From positions 31,733 to 95,732 of the forward strand of contig NZ_WHNZ01000010.1 of NCBI RefSeq assembly GCF_013141725.1: a DNA stretch of 64,000 nucleotides. Reading direction: 5' to 3'. Each line of letters begins with the position of its first letter. Position 1 is the first letter of the stretch. Position numbers and translations under genes: made by a program. Under the pieces are notes generated by a model. The model searched no databases, was not told the origin of the DNA, and was given only the letters and a program-made list of their open reading frames with translations. The DNA is from Paenibacillus planticolens (GTDB taxonomy: Bacteria; Bacillota; Bacilli; Paenibacillales; NBRC-103111). Below are positions 63,438-64,000 of this stretch, piece after piece.

Positions 63438-63480
63438 AAAAAGGGCCGATCCTACGGTTAAAAAACCGCAGATCGACCCT
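63438..63480 (-). terminator. Terminator of the right-edge gene
   Basis: On the minus strand AGGGTCGATCTGCGGTT pairs with AACCGTAGGATCGGCCCT, followed by TTTTT, about 20 nt after the stop at 63500. Confidence 0.88.
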
Positions 63481-63499
63481 CTTCATAACTTATGACAGA

Positions 63500-64000
63500 T
63501 TAATTCACGCTGATCGCGTCAATGAGCAATACCGCATACGTGCTGTCTTTGTGCACGAGCTTGATGTATTTGGCATTCGTCAGATTTGCCCCAAAGGCGC
63601 TGAGCGGTATTGAGATGTCGCTGTAGCTTCCTCCGACCGTTCCGTAGCTGCTGATCGGCCCGACCGTATGATCCGTTCCGTCATTCAACACGACGTCCCA
63701 ATGCTGTGACGTATCGGAAGGATTCCAGTCCCTGATCCGCAGCACCAGGTTCGTATGGCCTGCCAAACTCCGATTAATGTTTTCCTGGAAGTATTGCCCT
63801 GCTCCGCTGGAGTTAAGGACGATATTGCCGACACTGTCGGAACCATAGTAAGCGCTGTCGATGACCCAGCTGATGCTTTGACCCAAGTCGTTTACTTTAT
63901 TGTTGAAGTTCGTTGCGTTCGCGAACGAATCGATCGTGACCGTGCCGGTCGATGCCGCTGGCGTCGCGCTCGCCTGGTTGGAATTACCGCTCGTTCCCGC
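63500..64000 (-). CDS. C-terminal domain of a secreted, probably carbohydrate-active protein (runs off the right edge)
   Basis: The frame is open from the window edge to a TAA at 63500-63502, about 166 residues. It begins with a Ser/Thr/Ala/Asn-rich linker (NSNQASATPAASTGT), then a beta-sandwich-like domain from VTIDSFANATNFNNKVNDLG. This includes ISWVIDSAYYGSDS, an internal LVLRIRDW strand, and ends TYAVLLIDAISVN. The linker plus sandwich is typical of an appended carbohydrate-binding or jelly-roll domain of a secreted glycoside hydrolase. I cannot name the family, and the catalytic part lies outside. There is no dockerin at this C-terminus. An internal ATG (63886) is not the start, since upstream codons are clearly coding. 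Confidence 0.7.
   Translation of the reverse strand, partial: AGTSGNSNQASATPAASTGTVTIDSFANATNFNNKVNDLGQSISWVIDSAYYGSDSVGNIVLNSSGAGQYFQENINRSLAGHTNLVLRIRDWNPSDTSQHWDVVLNDGTDHTVGPISSYGTVGGSYSDISIPLSAFGANLTNAKYIKLVHKDSTYAVLLIDAISVN

Overview
The window looks like a chromosome segment of a spore-forming, plant-polysaccharide-degrading member of the Paenibacillaceae (Paenibacillus/Cohnella type). The evidence is an uninterrupted pro-sigma-K gene, an SLH-anchored surface protein, several YesM/YesN-type regulators, Lpl-type sugar ABC transporters, and very large secreted enzymes with CBM, Ig-like, cohesin, FIVAR and dockerin modules. Nearly every gene lies on the minus strand. All names rest on motif recognition by eye; no search was run.

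Layout, left to right. 1-8.1 kb: the start of a GH92 mannosidase, an AraC-type response regulator, and a 1693-residue metallophosphoesterase with CBM6/35, LamG, Ig-like, F5/8, cohesin, FIVAR and dockerin modules. 8.4-12.6 kb: a ferric/phosphonate/sugar-phosphate-type permease and binding protein without an ATPase, then a small cohesin-SLH surface anchor. 12.8-17.7 kb: a GH2 beta-galactosidase-like enzyme with the same cohesin-FIVAR-dockerin tail. 18-36 kb: lipoprotein sugar-binding proteins, membrane-bound AraC sensors, orphan response regulators, mglA-mglC with a ruined mglB, and an LplB/LplC-type permease pair. 36-40.7 kb: a MacB-like ABC system with a DUF3299-like lipoprotein, next to an alkaline phosphatase. 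41-42.3 kb: two nested IS6-family relics. 42.4-47.3 kb: a third cohesin-FIVAR-dockerin protein, with a divergent GxGYxYP-type domain. 47.5-57.4 kb: a GH3 glycosidase, two permeases, a binding protein, a response regulator and a YesM kinase, an apparent oligosaccharide-uptake operon cut by an insertion sequence. 57.4-60.3 kb: a graveyard holding a dockerin-gene 3' relic, a response-regulator relic, an IS6 element and the 5' part of a group II intron. 60.3-64 kb: an orphan ABC ATPase, sigK, an aldo/keto reductase, an autoregulated-looking TetR gene and the 3' end of another secreted protein.

The most interesting system is the cohesin/dockerin set. Three giant secreted proteins (phosphoesterase, GH2, GxGYxYP-like) each carry both a cohesin and a dockerin, and a separate 339-residue protein has one cohesin plus three SLH repeats. 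This could be a small cell-surface complex in which dockerin enzymes chain through each other's cohesins and end on the SLH cohesin. Two further signals stand out. One is a two-half-site direct repeat with 21-bp spacing, found upstream of the binding-protein gene, a relic of that gene, the alkaline phosphatase and the dockerin phosphoesterase. The other is a set of decayed duplicates (response-regulator heads, binding-protein head, mglB, dockerin tail) marking repeated local duplication and deletion.
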